The notes under the pieces were generated by a model that saw nothing but the letters and a program-made list of their open reading frames with translations, was not told where the DNA came from and did no database searches. Shown piece after piece: positions 25,223 through 37,170 of a stretch of 64,000 nt of DNA. A program made the translations under genes and the position numbers. Positions within the stretch are counted from its first letter, which is position 1. Each line of letters opens with the position of its first letter. Source of the stretch: Combretum micranthum (taxonomy: Eukaryota; Streptophyta; Magnoliopsida; Myrtales; Combretaceae); the NCBI GenBank assembly GCA_024138025.1, contig JAMXBD010000816.1:496001-560000 (forward strand). The letters run 5' to 3'.

Positions 25223-25484
25223 CTGGCCTTTTTATAAACAACGAGTACGTACTAATGTGAGTGGTAGTATTAGAAGAATTGAAAATTTAAGAGCAAACAC
25301 AATAAATAAGTGTTGCTGGGTAACCCCCTCGTGCAAGATAGTGTATAAAATAACAAGCAATATCAAACACAGGAATGTCTGATATTTTTAAAACACGGGA
25401 ATGGTTGATAATTTAGAAAAACTCAATCTATGAAGGTGGTTACAAGCTTTTGAATGTTTCATAGTTTTTTGAATCAAACTCTTA

Positions 25485-25492
25485 TATTTATA
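25485..25492 (-). promoter_or_regulatory. Candidate TATA box of hAT copy 2 transposase
   Basis: TATAAATA on the minus strand, about 263 bases upstream of the ATG, identical in sequence and position to the box in copy 1. Confidence 0.4.
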
Positions 25493-25934
25493 GAGCTCCT
25501 TACGTGCGTAAAAAATCACAAAACAAGTTGTCTAATTCCTCACAGTTCAACAATTTGCAAAAGCAGTGCAATTAAGTTGTTTGATTCGTTTACTTTTCCA
25601 ATTTGCAAACAGTGCATAAACATTCCCCAGCCGTGATGGTTTTTCAACCCTCCAACTTTTGGTGATTTTGTTGTTTTGCTTATTTTTTTCAAACAAAATA
25701 CTGCACGGTGCAAGCCCCCCCTCCTCATTTCTCCATTTTCATTGCCGACAATGTTGACTTGTTTGTTTTGTTTTTTTATTATTTTTTTCAAGTCTGCCCC
25801 TGGCCTTTACCCCAACCCACCACCCTCCCCCCCCCCCCCCCCCCCAAACGCGCCCATTCTCCTTCCTCTCCTGCATAATAATCTCTTCCATGCACAGGTT
25901 TGTTTTTTTTTTTTTTTTTAAATTCAAATATATG

Positions 25935-26112
25935 GTGGGTTCGAACCGCCGGTTCGAGTCTAGAATAGCGGTTTCGGACCATATTAAACCCGCCGATTCT
26001 GCCACACCTAACCGCTTAGACCCGCGCTCGCAACCGTCACCGACGGGCGGTTCCCGGGTAAGGAACTGTCGGTGACGATTCGGGACAGTTCGCAGTTCGA
26101 AACGCCCCATGG
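25935..26112. repeat. Right subterminal repeats of hAT copy 2
   Basis: Degenerate GGTTCG/CGAACC words homologous to 1785-1980. Compared with copy 1, many CG dinucleotides and G/C bases have changed to A/T, as expected for an older, methylated copy. Confidence 0.65.
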
Positions 26113-26129
26113 TGATGTCTATCTAAAAC

Positions 26130-27550
26130 CATTATTAGTTCCCCTTAATTATAATGGCCTTGGATTTTAAAAATGCGACTGCCTCTAAATTTTTTAGATG
26201 TTATAATTAAAACCTTGTACTTTTTCAATCTACATTTAAATCATACAACATTTGCTACATAACAAATGTTTGAAATATAATGAATTGATATGGAATAATA
26301 CCAAATAGGTAACAAAAGACAAATCTATTCTTATATTTAGAAATAGCATAAGATGGAATAAAATATACTTATAATGTATTTGTAAAAAATATTCTTGTCA
26401 ATAAAGATAGGTAAAATTCTATAGTTTCATCATAGTTACAACAGAACCGGTCTACTTACGTCAATACACGATTTAAATATTTTTCTATTAAACCCTTAAA
26501 TTTTGTTATACTGATTTTTTTATAATCAATTTAATTTTGATAATAATAATGCTACAGTTTCCCTCTCTTTCTCATCATAATTGCTTCTCTTTTTGGGGTT
26601 TTATTTATTATATCATTAAAAACTCAAAAATTTATTTTTGCATATGTACCACAGATACATTACCTGCTAACATATTTACAAATTTCAAATAAAATCTGAG
26701 GGGTATCTAACTATTTCTTATCTAAACCGGAACTACTGATTTCAAAAATGCCACATCAATTTCTAGAACCCTGAAATGTCAATTCCATGCCGGATAATTC
26801 TTCATATCAAACATTTCAAAAATATATATTCTTTTGTCCGGTAAAGCAATGATTACCTGTTATCCTTAAAAACGATTTTTAAAAAAAATTATGGACCCTT
26901 CTTATTGAATCGCCTGCCGCATATTTCAAAAATTTTTCAAAGATTACCTGTTGAATCCTGAAAAACTTATCGGCTGCCACTATTTTCCGTTCAAAAATGC
27001 GAGAGATTTAATCATATATTGTTTTCGGTCAGTCTTACATTTAAGACTGACTTTGGCTCTCAATTTATTAATATTCAATTTCTTTTTCTTTTCTTCTAAA
27101 CTGATTTCATTGAAATGTACAGGAACTAGGAACAATTGAAATTGTACTTATAATTATTGTATCCCAGAAAAAACACTGTAGAATATTGTTGAATTTTAAG
27201 GATTATTAATCTTCACACAAATGATAGGTTTAATTGATTATAATTAGGAAAAGTATTAAATGTAGTACTCAAGCATTCTACCAAAATTTAATTTGGTATG
27301 CAAATTTTGAATTGATCAATTTAAATCTAATCGAACTCTTTTTGCAGCTATTTATACTACCATCCAACTTTGTTCTATTTGCTGAAGAGATAGGCTCCCA
27401 GTGCTTAAATAGGGAGGTAATGAAAATTTTAACAATAGGTTGTCTTTTCAATGTCAATAAATAAAACAAATTATATTCTGAAGGTAGTAAAAATAGTGAT
27501 AAAAAGTTTTTTTATTATTAAATTGATTATTTTGATGTTTAGGTCCAATC
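26130..27550. other. No recognised gene
   Basis: AT-rich spacer. Around 26780-27000 a few degenerate short motifs recur (for example GATTACCTGTT at about 26851 and 26942), but they form no clear array. Small open frames near 26951-27139 and 27234-27464 show no domain. Confidence 0.45.
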
Positions 27551-27775
27551 CAATTAAAATAAATATAGTAATTAATATATTAAATATTTGAATAGTACAA
27601 TTATGGTTGGGTATAAATCTACCCATCCAATTAAAATAAATATAGTAATTAATTAATAAATATTTGAATAGTACAATTATGGTTGGGTATAAATCTACCC
27701 ATCCAATTAAAATAAATATAGTAATTAATATATTAAATATTTCAATAGTACAATTATAGTTAGGTATAAATCTAA
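27551..27775. repeat. Three-unit tandem repeat, period 76-77 bp
   Basis: Units start at 27551, 27628 and 27704 with CAATTAAAATAAATATAG and continue through GTACAATTATGGTTGGGTAT. Unit 2 lacks a few bases of the TAATATATTAA section and unit 3 has a few substitutions. No function is evident; it is a minisatellite-like duplication in spacer DNA. Confidence 0.9.
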
Positions 27776-30700
27776 ATAGTTAAATGACTGATGAGACTGG
27801 TTTTGTAAAAAAATATGATGCAATAATAGAATTTCTAAAAGTTGAAATGTCAAATTGCATTTTCATGTTGAGTTTAGATAATTTGACATTTAAACTCATA
27901 ATTAAAACCACAATGCTTCAAATATCACTTCATTGTGAGTTTTACAACCCCTGAATATATATACACACATATGTACACGCAAATACATATATAGTATGTA
28001 TATGCGTGTGTGATTCAATTATAACTAGATTTGGCTAAGCAATTATGCTAAAATTGTTAGCAGCCTTCAAAAGTTTATGAATTTTATAATAAAATTCTTT
28101 GTAGTATTATCCAAAATTTAACAAACGTTAAGAAAATTAAACCATTACGCAAGATCGTGACATTAGCTTTAAAACATAAAGTTCTTTCAAAAGTAATAAT
28201 CATAGAATATCTGATATCGATTATTATTCAAGCATTTTAAGCTTAGCACTGTGCGTATGGATGACAAGGAGATGGCGTGAATCAAGTTTAGAAATCATCC
28301 TTAGCGTAGTTGGTTATATAAATGTATAATTTAAAAGAAAAACATATTTGCGATTTATTATGATGCAATAGATACAAGAAGACGCTCATGTTAGTGAATG
28401 TACTCTAAGTCAATCAAGAAATATTATCATCCTTATGTTTTATTAATAAAAGAGGTATTTATTATTACATTGTTTACATGTTTACCTTATAATGATGTCC
28501 AAATAATTATATAATTACTCTAAATGTTTCTAGATGCTCATTATTATGGGAATAATAATGAATTAAATTTAGTATGAGGCTTGATTAATAATCATGGGAT
28601 CTTTATTTGTAGAGATACAAATCAAACTCATAGGTATATGTTGGAGAAGTAAGTATCAAACCGACTATAAGATTACTATATGGATTAATGTTATAAGTGA
28701 TTCTCATCATAACTATGCTATCGAACCCTTAGACCTGACTCCAACAAGAGGACTATTATAATTTCACACAATCAAACGTTATCTTTAATCGAATAATTAG
28801 AAAGGTCGTGATTGAGTATGAAATGAATTATGTAAAGGAAAATAAGTGATTAAGATGGGATTTATCTCTCTCTCTTATTATGAGAAAAATATCTTTGGGT
28901 CCTTCGATAAGTGAGACTAAGAAATTCATAGTCATGCTCAAATGAATTGATAATATGATTAATATCATTTGTTTTATCAATTTACTAAGAAATCGAGAGA
29001 AGATAAGGTTAAACAATATAAATGTGACATTGTTCATGCCTTTTGTTCAATCAAGATATCATGTGGCAAAAGAATTATGGCATAAGTTATGGATTAGGTT
29101 ATATCAAATTGACGATCTTCGTTTAATTTAGGTAGTCATAATATCTTATTAAAGGTTGATGTCGAATTTTATCACAATCAATCAAATTTAATTTTGAACC
29201 CTATAAGATCTACGATTAATCTTAGGTAAGCATACTTATTGATTATAACATAGATTGGAACAAGAGTAAGTCCAGCAGGACCTATAACTACTAGTACTTA
29301 CTCTAAATCTACTCTTCAGCTAATCTAATTCAAATAATAGTAAGAATAATTAATTTCTACTTAATTAATTAACCCTAAAGCAAAGAAATTCATGCCTTCA
29401 AATATATATATCAATCACAAAACAATACCCCCATCTTGATTCACCACAAACTCTACTCAAATTTCTTATAAGACATTCATTAATGGATTGTTAAATTCTT
29501 AAACTGCAGGAATCCCTAATTTCACTATTAGATGCATACAGAATTGTATTATAGTTCATGATTTCTTAAAAAGAATAAATCGTTTTGTAAAGGTTCATGC
29601 AAACTATGTCTAGAATCACATTCAAATTTCTCTATTCATGCTAGATTTATCTCATCAGTCAATCCATCAATTAAATCAACAAGAATCATGTAATAATCTA
29701 ATACTACGGTCATAATAAATCATGAAACAATTGTAAACACATGTTAGATTCAAGAAAGATGAACTTCCATTAACAAAAGCATTCAATCTCAACATTAAGG
29801 TTAAGTTCCTCAAGATGTAGGATATAATAATCTGTTTTTTTTTTTTTCCATATGAAAAAGATTACAATGACAAAACAATGAAAAATAGATAGAAAACATG
29901 ACTACAACCCTTAAAAATGATGTCTTGTGATTTTGTATAAGTTATAGTGTATCTCTACTTAAAAGTAGCTATGTTTCTCTCTAGGGTTCATAAAAAGGAT
30001 CAAGTGTTAGTAAATGACAAGCTAAGGGTGCTATTTATAGGAAAAGAGTCATTTAACTCCTACACAACCATCTACACATGTACGATGAGAACTGATGAAA
30101 TCACGCGAAATGAGGCCTGCACGACCATGAACATGGCTTGTGCAGACAAGCCGTTTACTTGAATAATCATTTTTGTTCACTTCTAATCCTCTACGTAAGC
30201 ATGATGCACGACTTGTGTAGCTTCTTTGTGTACTTTAAAAATAACTGTTGGTCACTTTTCATCCTCTACACTAGTGTCCTCCACAACTTGCAAAAAAAAT
30301 ATTCATACATGTTGTAAAATATCCCTTTGCTTAGTTCTTTATGAAAAATCTTCCTCAACTCATCCAAAAGCCTTCATTAAGCTCAATATTTTCTTGATTC
30401 TTAAACTTAATATTTTACTCCAAAAAAGCATCATTTTTCTTTAATAATATAATTTACATAGGATTTATATGATATCATATCAAAACAATGTGAATAATAA
30501 GGGCTTTTAGACAATTATCAAGGTCACTTCAAACTTGTGGGCCATAAATAAGATTTAAACCCACTGCTAATGTTAAAACAAAGACCGCAAAGAGAACATT
30601 TATAAATTGAGTAAATTATAATAATGTATATCACATAGATATATGTATATATATATATATATATAACATAACTCGGTCGTTCTATATATACATATGCCAC

Positions 30701-32490
30701 ATAACATAATATATATATATATATATATATGAAATTATAATATATATGTGTATGTCTATACATATTTGAGATCTATATGTTATAAATACATATTTAATAT
30801 ATGTTATAATTCATTTGTTACATGAAATAATATGCTGTATATGTATATATGCATGTTATAATAAATAAATCATATATTATATTAAACTATAGATTTTATA
30901 TATAACATTCATAGTGTGTAAAAATTATGTAAAAAAAAATAAACCTAAAGAGTATATAAACTACAAATTATGTATACCATAAATCATATAGCATATATGA
31001 TAGATATTTATAATATATATATGTGTTTACAATATAGTATATAGATCATATATGATATGTATATAAAATATATTGGGTTATTGGAAAACTAATCAATTTT
31101 AGTATCTTCAAGTTGCACGAATGACATGTGACCTCTTATGCATACTGAAATCTACGGATGCCCTAAAATTTGCATTTAGTACTAAAGGTCAAGTCTTTAC
31201 TAAGCATCGTAGCTCATTGAAGCCAAAAAATTGTTGAAGTTCTTTAATGTATAAAGGATTAACTATTTAGAGAAGAAGATAATAAAATAGATTGTTTATA
31301 CAATTTTTTAAATATTATTTATTTTAATTGATATTATTTTATTTTATAGTAGGTTCTTCAATTGTCTTTCTTGAGAAACTAATAGAGAATGGATAAATTT
31401 AAAAACCACAACCAATGATAAAATTCCTTTAGATCATGATTCAACTTAACAAAATATGGTGAATTTAACACTTTCAATTGTAATGTTGTCAAACTTGCGT
31501 TTTTTCCATTACAAACATGTAGTAAGATAAGAAGCCATGAAAATCGATCATGATTGTGAGATACTAAAAAAAACTTGCGAGTTTGAAATTAGGATTAAGG
31601 GAATAAGTGTAAATGTTGTTTCCTTTTAATGTTATGTTGCTTTTAGGTATTTGTAAAATTGACTATATGCTTGATGGTATTTAGTATTTAAAGATATATC
31701 AAATATATAGTATTTATAATCAAAATAAGAAATACAAAATAAATATAGAATACAAAATAATAAAAAAATAAAAAAATTTAATGTTTAAACTATTTTCTAA
31801 TGTGATGATTAATTATCTATTCACAATACGTTGTTGATTATAATAAATGTGATAATATAATTTAAAAACATATTTCATGCTTTATATAGAGTTTACTAGG
31901 AGAAAAATCTCACTTCTTAACAAGATGAGAGTTCTTTTTCTTTTGCAATCTCTATTTTTTTAGGATACCGTTTTAATCTTACATTATTAATATTTCAACT
32001 CAATAGAGATATGTATGTATATAAATAATTACAGATCCTTAAGAAAATTAAATAAATAAGGACTAAAGGATTATATATTATTAGATTCATTTAATATTTA
32101 AAGATTAAAACTTTATTTCAATTTTAACACTTTTTGTTTCTTCAATTTTTTCTTTGAAAAGTGGACAGGTCAAACTCGTCCAGACCCACCCTGCACCCAG
32201 CAAATCAATCGGCCTAAACCCACGACATGCCATTCCAAGATGGTTACAGGTCCTAACTTTTTGGCCTCGCCCGACACTTTGGAGATATCTAAGCTAGGTT
32301 GTAGCACCCTAGCCTATTTGACAAAAGAAGAATCTTTTTAGGCGGTATAATTTATGTGTCAAAAAGAGAAACCAAAGCTTTTTTATCCTTATGGAAGATC
32401 AATATTCTTATAAACTAAATTACATAATCAATTACTAAATTACTTAGGATAAACAATCAATAACATCCTCTTATTCTTTGAGTAAGCCTG
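27776..32490. other. No recognised gene; AT-rich spacer with microsatellites
   Basis: No conserved domain or element boundaries seen. About 27955-28015 is a near-palindromic TATATG/CACACA stretch, and about 30615-31080 is dominated by (AT)n and TATATG words. TGTAGCACCCTAGCC at about 32299 resembles a 5' end of the long LTR-like family, without other support. Confidence 0.45.
30615..31080. repeat. AT-rich microsatellite cluster
   Basis: Several (TA)n runs, including about 30645-30664 and 30711-30730, and frequent ATATATG/CATATAT words. Low-complexity sequence able to fold on itself; exact lengths are likely to be unreliable. Confidence 0.7.
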
Positions 32491-33155
32491 TGTAAATGGG
32501 CTTTAAAAAAATAAATATTATTTATTTATTTGGGCTTGACTCATAGGCTAAGTGACAGGGCCTAATGAGTCTAGTTCAATTATTGGGATGCCTTGGGGAA
32601 ATTTGGGTTGGTGGGCTTGGAACAGGGATCGTTGGGTCGGTCTGCAGTATCCAACCTTTCTCAGTTAGGCTCATGCACACATAGGAGATGACTACAGGCC
32701 TTGGCCCATGAGGAGCTCATTCATGATAAGCATGAATTGATCTTGCTCCATCTCATCCGTCAATCACTGAGGTGATCTGACGGTTGTCATCCACGCCAAG
32801 TGCCTATAAATATTCAGTCACTTCTCCTCATCATCAAGAACTTTTGGAGAGAGAAGACAAACAATAGTTTGTAAAGGAGGCTCTATTCAGGAAGATCAAA
32901 CAAGGCAACTCAAGTGATTTCTACTCCAACTGCTCAAGAACTGCAAGGTTGACGCGCGAGGTCTACTCAAGCTCCCTTATCTGTCACTTGTGCATTTGAG
33001 ACACTAAGACTGCCTGTTCCTCCTCCCTTTTCATTCTCTCCAAGCCATCCCGTCATCAAGTGTCATTTCCTCAGCAGCATTCTGAAGTCGCGTGCCAGGA
33101 GCGAAATCCACGTGACGCGTGCGTGATCGCTATCAGCAAGAACTGCGCATCTACA
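32491..33155 (+). repeat. 5' LTR of the Tat-like element
   Basis: 665 bases starting TGTAAATGGGC and ending GCGCATCTACA. A TATAAATA box at 32805-32812 suits a U3 promoter, with the R region and gag leader downstream. It is nearly identical to the 3' LTR apart from roughly two dozen substitutions and one 20-bp length difference. Confidence 0.92.
32805..32812 (+). promoter_or_regulatory. TATA box in the 5' LTR of the Tat-like element
   Basis: TATAAATA within the LTR, about 390 bases upstream of the gag ATG; conserved in the 3' LTR at the same relative place. Confidence 0.55.
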
Positions 33156-33158
33156 TTT

Positions 33159-33177
33159 TGGCAACTCCACTGGGGAC
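33159..33177 (+). other. Primer-binding-like site of the Tat-like element
   Basis: TGGCAACTCCACTGGGGAC starts 3 bases after the LTR end. It begins with TGG, complementary to a tRNA CCA end, and resembles the TGGCGACTC…GGGGA type known from Tat/Ogre-like elements. I did not identify the tRNA with certainty. Confidence 0.65.
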
Positions 33178-33196
33178 TGAGGATTTTGACACAGTC

Positions 33197-34950
33197 ATGA
33201 TGGCACCTCCAAGAAGAAAGCAGAGTAACACTGATGACAATGTGAATCAAGACATCAGCAACCCTAACCCCAACACTATTGATCCAGACATGCTAACATT
33301 GGAAGATGCCAACACTAATGTCAATGCTAATTCTGCTGCCGACATGCAAGGCATCATTGTTGACAATGCACAAGTAATACGTGCTATACAAGAAAGCAAT
33401 GCAGAGATGACACGAACCATTCAAGAGAACACCCGAGCTCTAAACCAGTTCTTGACTGCACTCACCTATCTTATACCAGTGATGGCTGCTAATGCTGATG
33501 CACTCCAAGGTGCAGCCTTACCAGGACCCACCCTGGTTGTGCAGCAAAGCGCCCCCTCCTTATCACAGCTTGCTACTGCTCCTACCATTCAAGCAAATAT
33601 GCTTCAAGGGGTGAATGTGAAAACCCCATCACCACAAGTTATAGTTGAGCAGCCACTAGCCCCTGAAGCAGATAACGCAAGAGCTCAACTTGGCGGGTCG
33701 TCATCCTCACATGTACACTCTCGTACCAGCCTAAGTGAGACTGCTCCCTCACCTAGTTCTAATCTTCCTCATGTATCAACTCCTTCAATTGTACCGGTGG
33801 TATCAGTTGCACCGACTACATTGACTCTACCTGTTGCACTAGTTATGCCAACTGCCCCAGCTGCACTAGCTGTACCATCAGTATTTATGCCAAGGGAATC
33901 CTTTATAACTAAGGAAGACTTGGACATTTATCTAAAAGAAATTCAAGCTAAGTTCTCTGCAGGAGTACTGGACTTAAAGCTTCCATACCATCATCAGATT
34001 GTCACGAAGCCTTATCCAAAGGACTATGTTAGTCCTAAATTTATGTTGTTCGATGGCAAGAGAGGTAGTACTAAAGAACACCTGCTCAAATTCATTGAAA
34101 CATTGGAAGTCTACGGGTTTGATGATGACTTCAAGCTAAAAGAATTCTCTAAGTCTCTAACTGAGAAGGCATACACTTGGTATGTCAATTTTCCCTTAAG
34201 GTCAGTTGATTCATAGGGAACCATGTGCAAGATGTTCTTGAAGAAATTCTTCTCTACTCAAGAGCGGGTCACCATCACTGATATGGGAAGAACACGAAAG
34301 AAGCCGAAGGAAGATCTTATGGACTACATCAAGCGTTTCAGGGAACGTTCATTAGATATTCAGGACATCTATGATGAGAAAGAACTAGTGAAGATCTGCA
34401 TCCAAGGGATGTTCACTGAATATGCCGTCCACCTCGAGAATCTCAATCTATGCTCCTTTGCTGCTCTCGTTGAGAATACGCGAAGGACCAACAACTCTGT
34501 ATCCAGACAACATGGAAAAGGTGGAAGGTTTGGAAAGAGAGCTAACAAATGTTAGCTCAGTCCAAGGAGAAGACTTTAGAAATAACAAGAAGCTAATGAA
34601 CGATAACAATGAGCACTCCACCAGCGCTCTCGTTCCCTTGCCCTATAGGGAAGGTTCATCTGTGCTTGACCAATGTTGAGAGATGAAAGCATCAGCTCCC
34701 AAGGGTCGAACGCCTCCCTAATGTAGCCGAGAAGAATGATCTAAAGTTCTATAGATTTCACAGGACTGTGGTCATCCTACAAAGAGTGTTGGACATTAAA
34801 AAAGATATTCAATGAACGAGTCAATAATGGAGAACTCATCATTGAAGGTAATGATGTACGCAATAATCCATTCCCCGCACACAATGCTCAACAGGGTGCC
34901 GCAAGTGCTGCTCATCATGATCTAAGAACTGAAGAAGAAGAAATAAGTTA
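33197..34950 (+). pseudogene. Ty3/Tat-type gag, interrupted by stops and a frameshift
   Basis: I choose the ATG at 33197 (MMAPPRRKQ) because an earlier in-frame ATG at 33119 lies inside the LTR. The first about 270 residues are low-complexity, rich in Asn, Ala, Pro and Ser. Then comes a gag core: DLKLPYHHQ, PKFMLFDGKRGSTKEHLLKF and KAYTWYVNF, ended by TAG at 34214-34216 where a Trp is expected. The same frame goes on (KMFLKKFFST, DYIKRFRERSLDI) to 34555. After a shift near 34500-34560, a degraded zinc-binding remnant (KFYRFH near 34747) marks the C-terminus. Gag would form the particle that packages element RNA. Confidence 0.85.
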
Positions 34951-36000
34951 ACAAAGTTGAAAGTTATGTTATCCTTAATGGAAAATGATATGTTATTTAG
35001 GAAAGGTCTATGGGATCTGAAGAAGGCTTCATGTCATTTTCAACATATTAAGAGTCTTTGTATGCAATTGCAGTTGATATATTTTAGTCATTATTTAAAT
35101 AAAATTTACGACTTGCATTCTCAAAGCCTTTTCAGTACGAAATCTGTTGTTCTTGTTACTTTATAATTTTCTTTCGTTGCTGCAAAGTTAGGGATATGTC
35201 TCCTTAGTGCACAAAGATAATTAACACAACAAGAATAGAGCATTAATTATATATGTTGTTGCTGCTTAGTAAGAGTATAATCTCCTAAGTGCACAACGGC
35301 ATGACAACATGTTGAGCTTGTGTACTGCAGACTGTTAAGAGTATTGGCTCTCAGGCGCGGTACAATCCATTGTAAAGACAACCTCCTTGATAACTCATAC
35401 TAGGCAGTCAAGTAGTGGGAAACACCCCCTTAATTAATAAAGCAAGAAATTTGGATCCCAGGCGATAAATGCCACAATTGCTGCTTAAAGCGCGATTGAG
35501 TACTTTCTTAAAAGGGATCATTTAAATACTATCACTGGTAAGCCAAGAACCTTACTCCAATGCATAAAAAAATGCTGTAAGAGGTCCCTTAGATCATTGA
35601 GTCTAAGCAAGCCTCATATTCATGATAGTCGATTGCAATCATAATATCTTAAACATCACTGCTGCTTGGTAAGAGCATTGTCTCTTGAGCGCGTGATAAC
35701 ATGCTTTACTTATAAGTGCTGACTGGTGGAAGCATTGTCTCCCAAGCGCATGGCAGCGTGGTGTCGTACCTACACATGGTATAAAGCAATGCCCTTTCCA
35801 TGCTTTAAGCCAGGTAATGCCCTGGCATCGTAGCTTCTATGTCATAAGCTAAACTTACACCATGCCCTTTACATTTTTATAGCATGGTGGTTGATTCACA
35901 AGGTGTTTCTAATTGTAGTATATCTAATGTCAGAAGAACATTGAAATAACGTAATAAAGTCTAAACATCTATCGAAGTTGCTATCTTGCCTCAATGAGAC
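34951..36000. other. Tat-like element interior without pol; recurring short motif
   Basis: No protease, reverse transcriptase or integrase motif could be found in any frame here or further right. The stretch instead holds several copies of a degenerate roughly 40-bp motif at 35190-35760 (listed separately). Confidence 0.6.
35180..35765. repeat. Degenerate, interspersed ~40-bp motif, about five copies
   Basis: Copies at about 35178, 35260, 35325, 35660 and 35718 resemble CTGCTTGGTAAGAGCATTG followed by TCTCNNAAGCGCATG. They are partly spaced at 60-80 bases, with one larger gap. Function unknown; it could be a decayed tandem array within the element's non-coding interior. Confidence 0.5.
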
Positions 36001-36149
36001 ATGTAGCAACTTGGGGAGGAAGGTCATTAACAAATGCAACATATAGCTCTCCACTGCAGTCATCTAAACAAAACAGTACCTCAACATGGGAATTTTCATA
36101 AAAAGGCTAAGGATTCTTGATAAACCAAGTCTAGATGGAAGCATGAAGC

Positions 36150-36365
36150 TTGTCACCTATGTATGGGCAAGACATGAATTTGCTTTAACATTAGTAAGTT
36201 GTAAAAATGGCCGCTCCAACATAACATTGAATTCCCCTGATGGTGTCTCCGGAATCGGCATGCAACTAGGGCTCGATTATTAGAGCTCACCATCAATGGG
36301 GGTTGTTGCACATGACACAGGATGAGAGGATTTTTCCTTGAATGTATCTTCAGAAGTCGTGTGTA
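36150..36365 (-). pseudogene. Partial duplicate of the antisense PMD-associated frame
   Basis: Minus-strand sequence here parallels 36785-36965: both contain a GGGCTCGATTA core, the CACCATCA(A/G)… segment and TATCTTCAGAA near the same relative places, about 580 bases apart. The copy has indels and is not open in a single frame. It shows that part of the antisense frame was duplicated inside the element, or that two related pieces were picked up. Confidence 0.5.
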
Positions 36366-36367
36366 AT

Positions 36368-37170
36368 CTAGGTAGAGAAGCATGGTTTCTTCTTATCATC
36401 TCGAGCGAGCTTTAGAGCCGCTAGTAAAGATGCTTCGAGGTGGCACTCTTCGCGTGAAGTTGCAGCTGCAGTGGCATTAGTCACCCCAAAACAGTGTAGG
36501 TTCAGAAGCATGACCACGTCTTCAAGAGTGGTGATATTCCCCCCCATGCAGTAATAAATGTATGAGTTTGCGTGCTCCGGCGAGAGATGATGGCAGGCAA
36601 TACTTCCCTCTTGTTTGTGCTGACAAGCCACAAACGAGCAGAGGTGATGATGGCATCATAGACTTTGGCTTGTTTCAATAGCTTCACGTATTCCAACTGG
36701 TCGGTGATGTAGTCTACCTAGTCACTCCATCCAGGTGGCGGCTCCTTAAGAAATGGGAAGTGTGTACTGGAAAGTGGTAGATCCTTCCTCTCGTTTCTGA
36801 AACATAGCACTGAGTCCCCCCTAATGGTGCTCCTTGAATCAGCACGCGGCTCGGGCTCGATTAATCGGAAGTCACCATCAGTAGGGGGAGTTGCACATAA
36901 CTTGGGGCAAGAAGCCTTATCCCAAAACGTATCTTCAGAAATTGTTTCGTCTATCCACTGATCTCGTGGAAGCTGAATTTGTGGTGGATTACCATCCTGG
37001 CGCACTAACAAGTCCCTTTGTTTGATAACTTCAACAGTTGGTGCTTGCCTAGCTTTGATCTCCTTATGTTTAGCCATTTGGACATTGGAGCCTTGGATAC
37101 TTCTTGTTTCCATGGATTTGGTAACTGCAATTTGTTGAGCTTGGTTATTCTTCTCTTCTTTGGCCATCAA
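36368..37170 (-). pseudogene. Antisense plant mobile domain (PMD, aminotransferase-like) protein fragment
   Basis: On the minus strand a frame from the ATG at 37170 (MMAKEEKNNQ) gives a hydrophilic, Gln/Lys-rich N-terminus, a TP-rich linker and then PPPGWSD, ended by a TAG at 36718-36720 where a Trp is expected. Beyond it the frame reads VDYITDQLEYVKLLKQAKVY followed by DAII, HTF and, after a shift near 36545, TTLEDVVMLLNL…FGVTN and LLAALKLARDD, ending at 36368. The order YV..L..A..YDAI – HTF – TLEDV.MLL is the hallmark of the PMD family (MAIN/MAIL1 relatives), nuclear proteins also carried by plant transposons. Its antisense placement between gag and the 3' LTR fits the extra frames reported for the Tat lineage. 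Function inside the element is unknown. Confidence 0.7.

Larger units (their letters stand above)
22430..26121 (-). mobile_element. hAT (Ac-like) DNA transposon, copy 2, complete element
   Basis: The element is 3692 bases long. Terminal inverted repeats read TAGACATCAGCACGG on the left (22430) and, as reverse complement, TAGACATCACCATGG on the right (ending 26121). It is flanked by a perfect 8-bp target duplication TCTAAAAC (22422-22429 and 26122-26129), which is diagnostic for the hAT superfamily. GC-rich subterminal repeats lie inside both ends. The transposase, on the minus strand, carries several frameshifts and stops. Copy 1 at the left edge is its close relative. Confidence 0.93.

Noticed and set aside
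33119..33196. Gag start at the ATG at 33119
   Set aside because: This ATG lies inside the 5' LTR and precedes the primer-binding site; the ATG at 33197 is the first sensible start.
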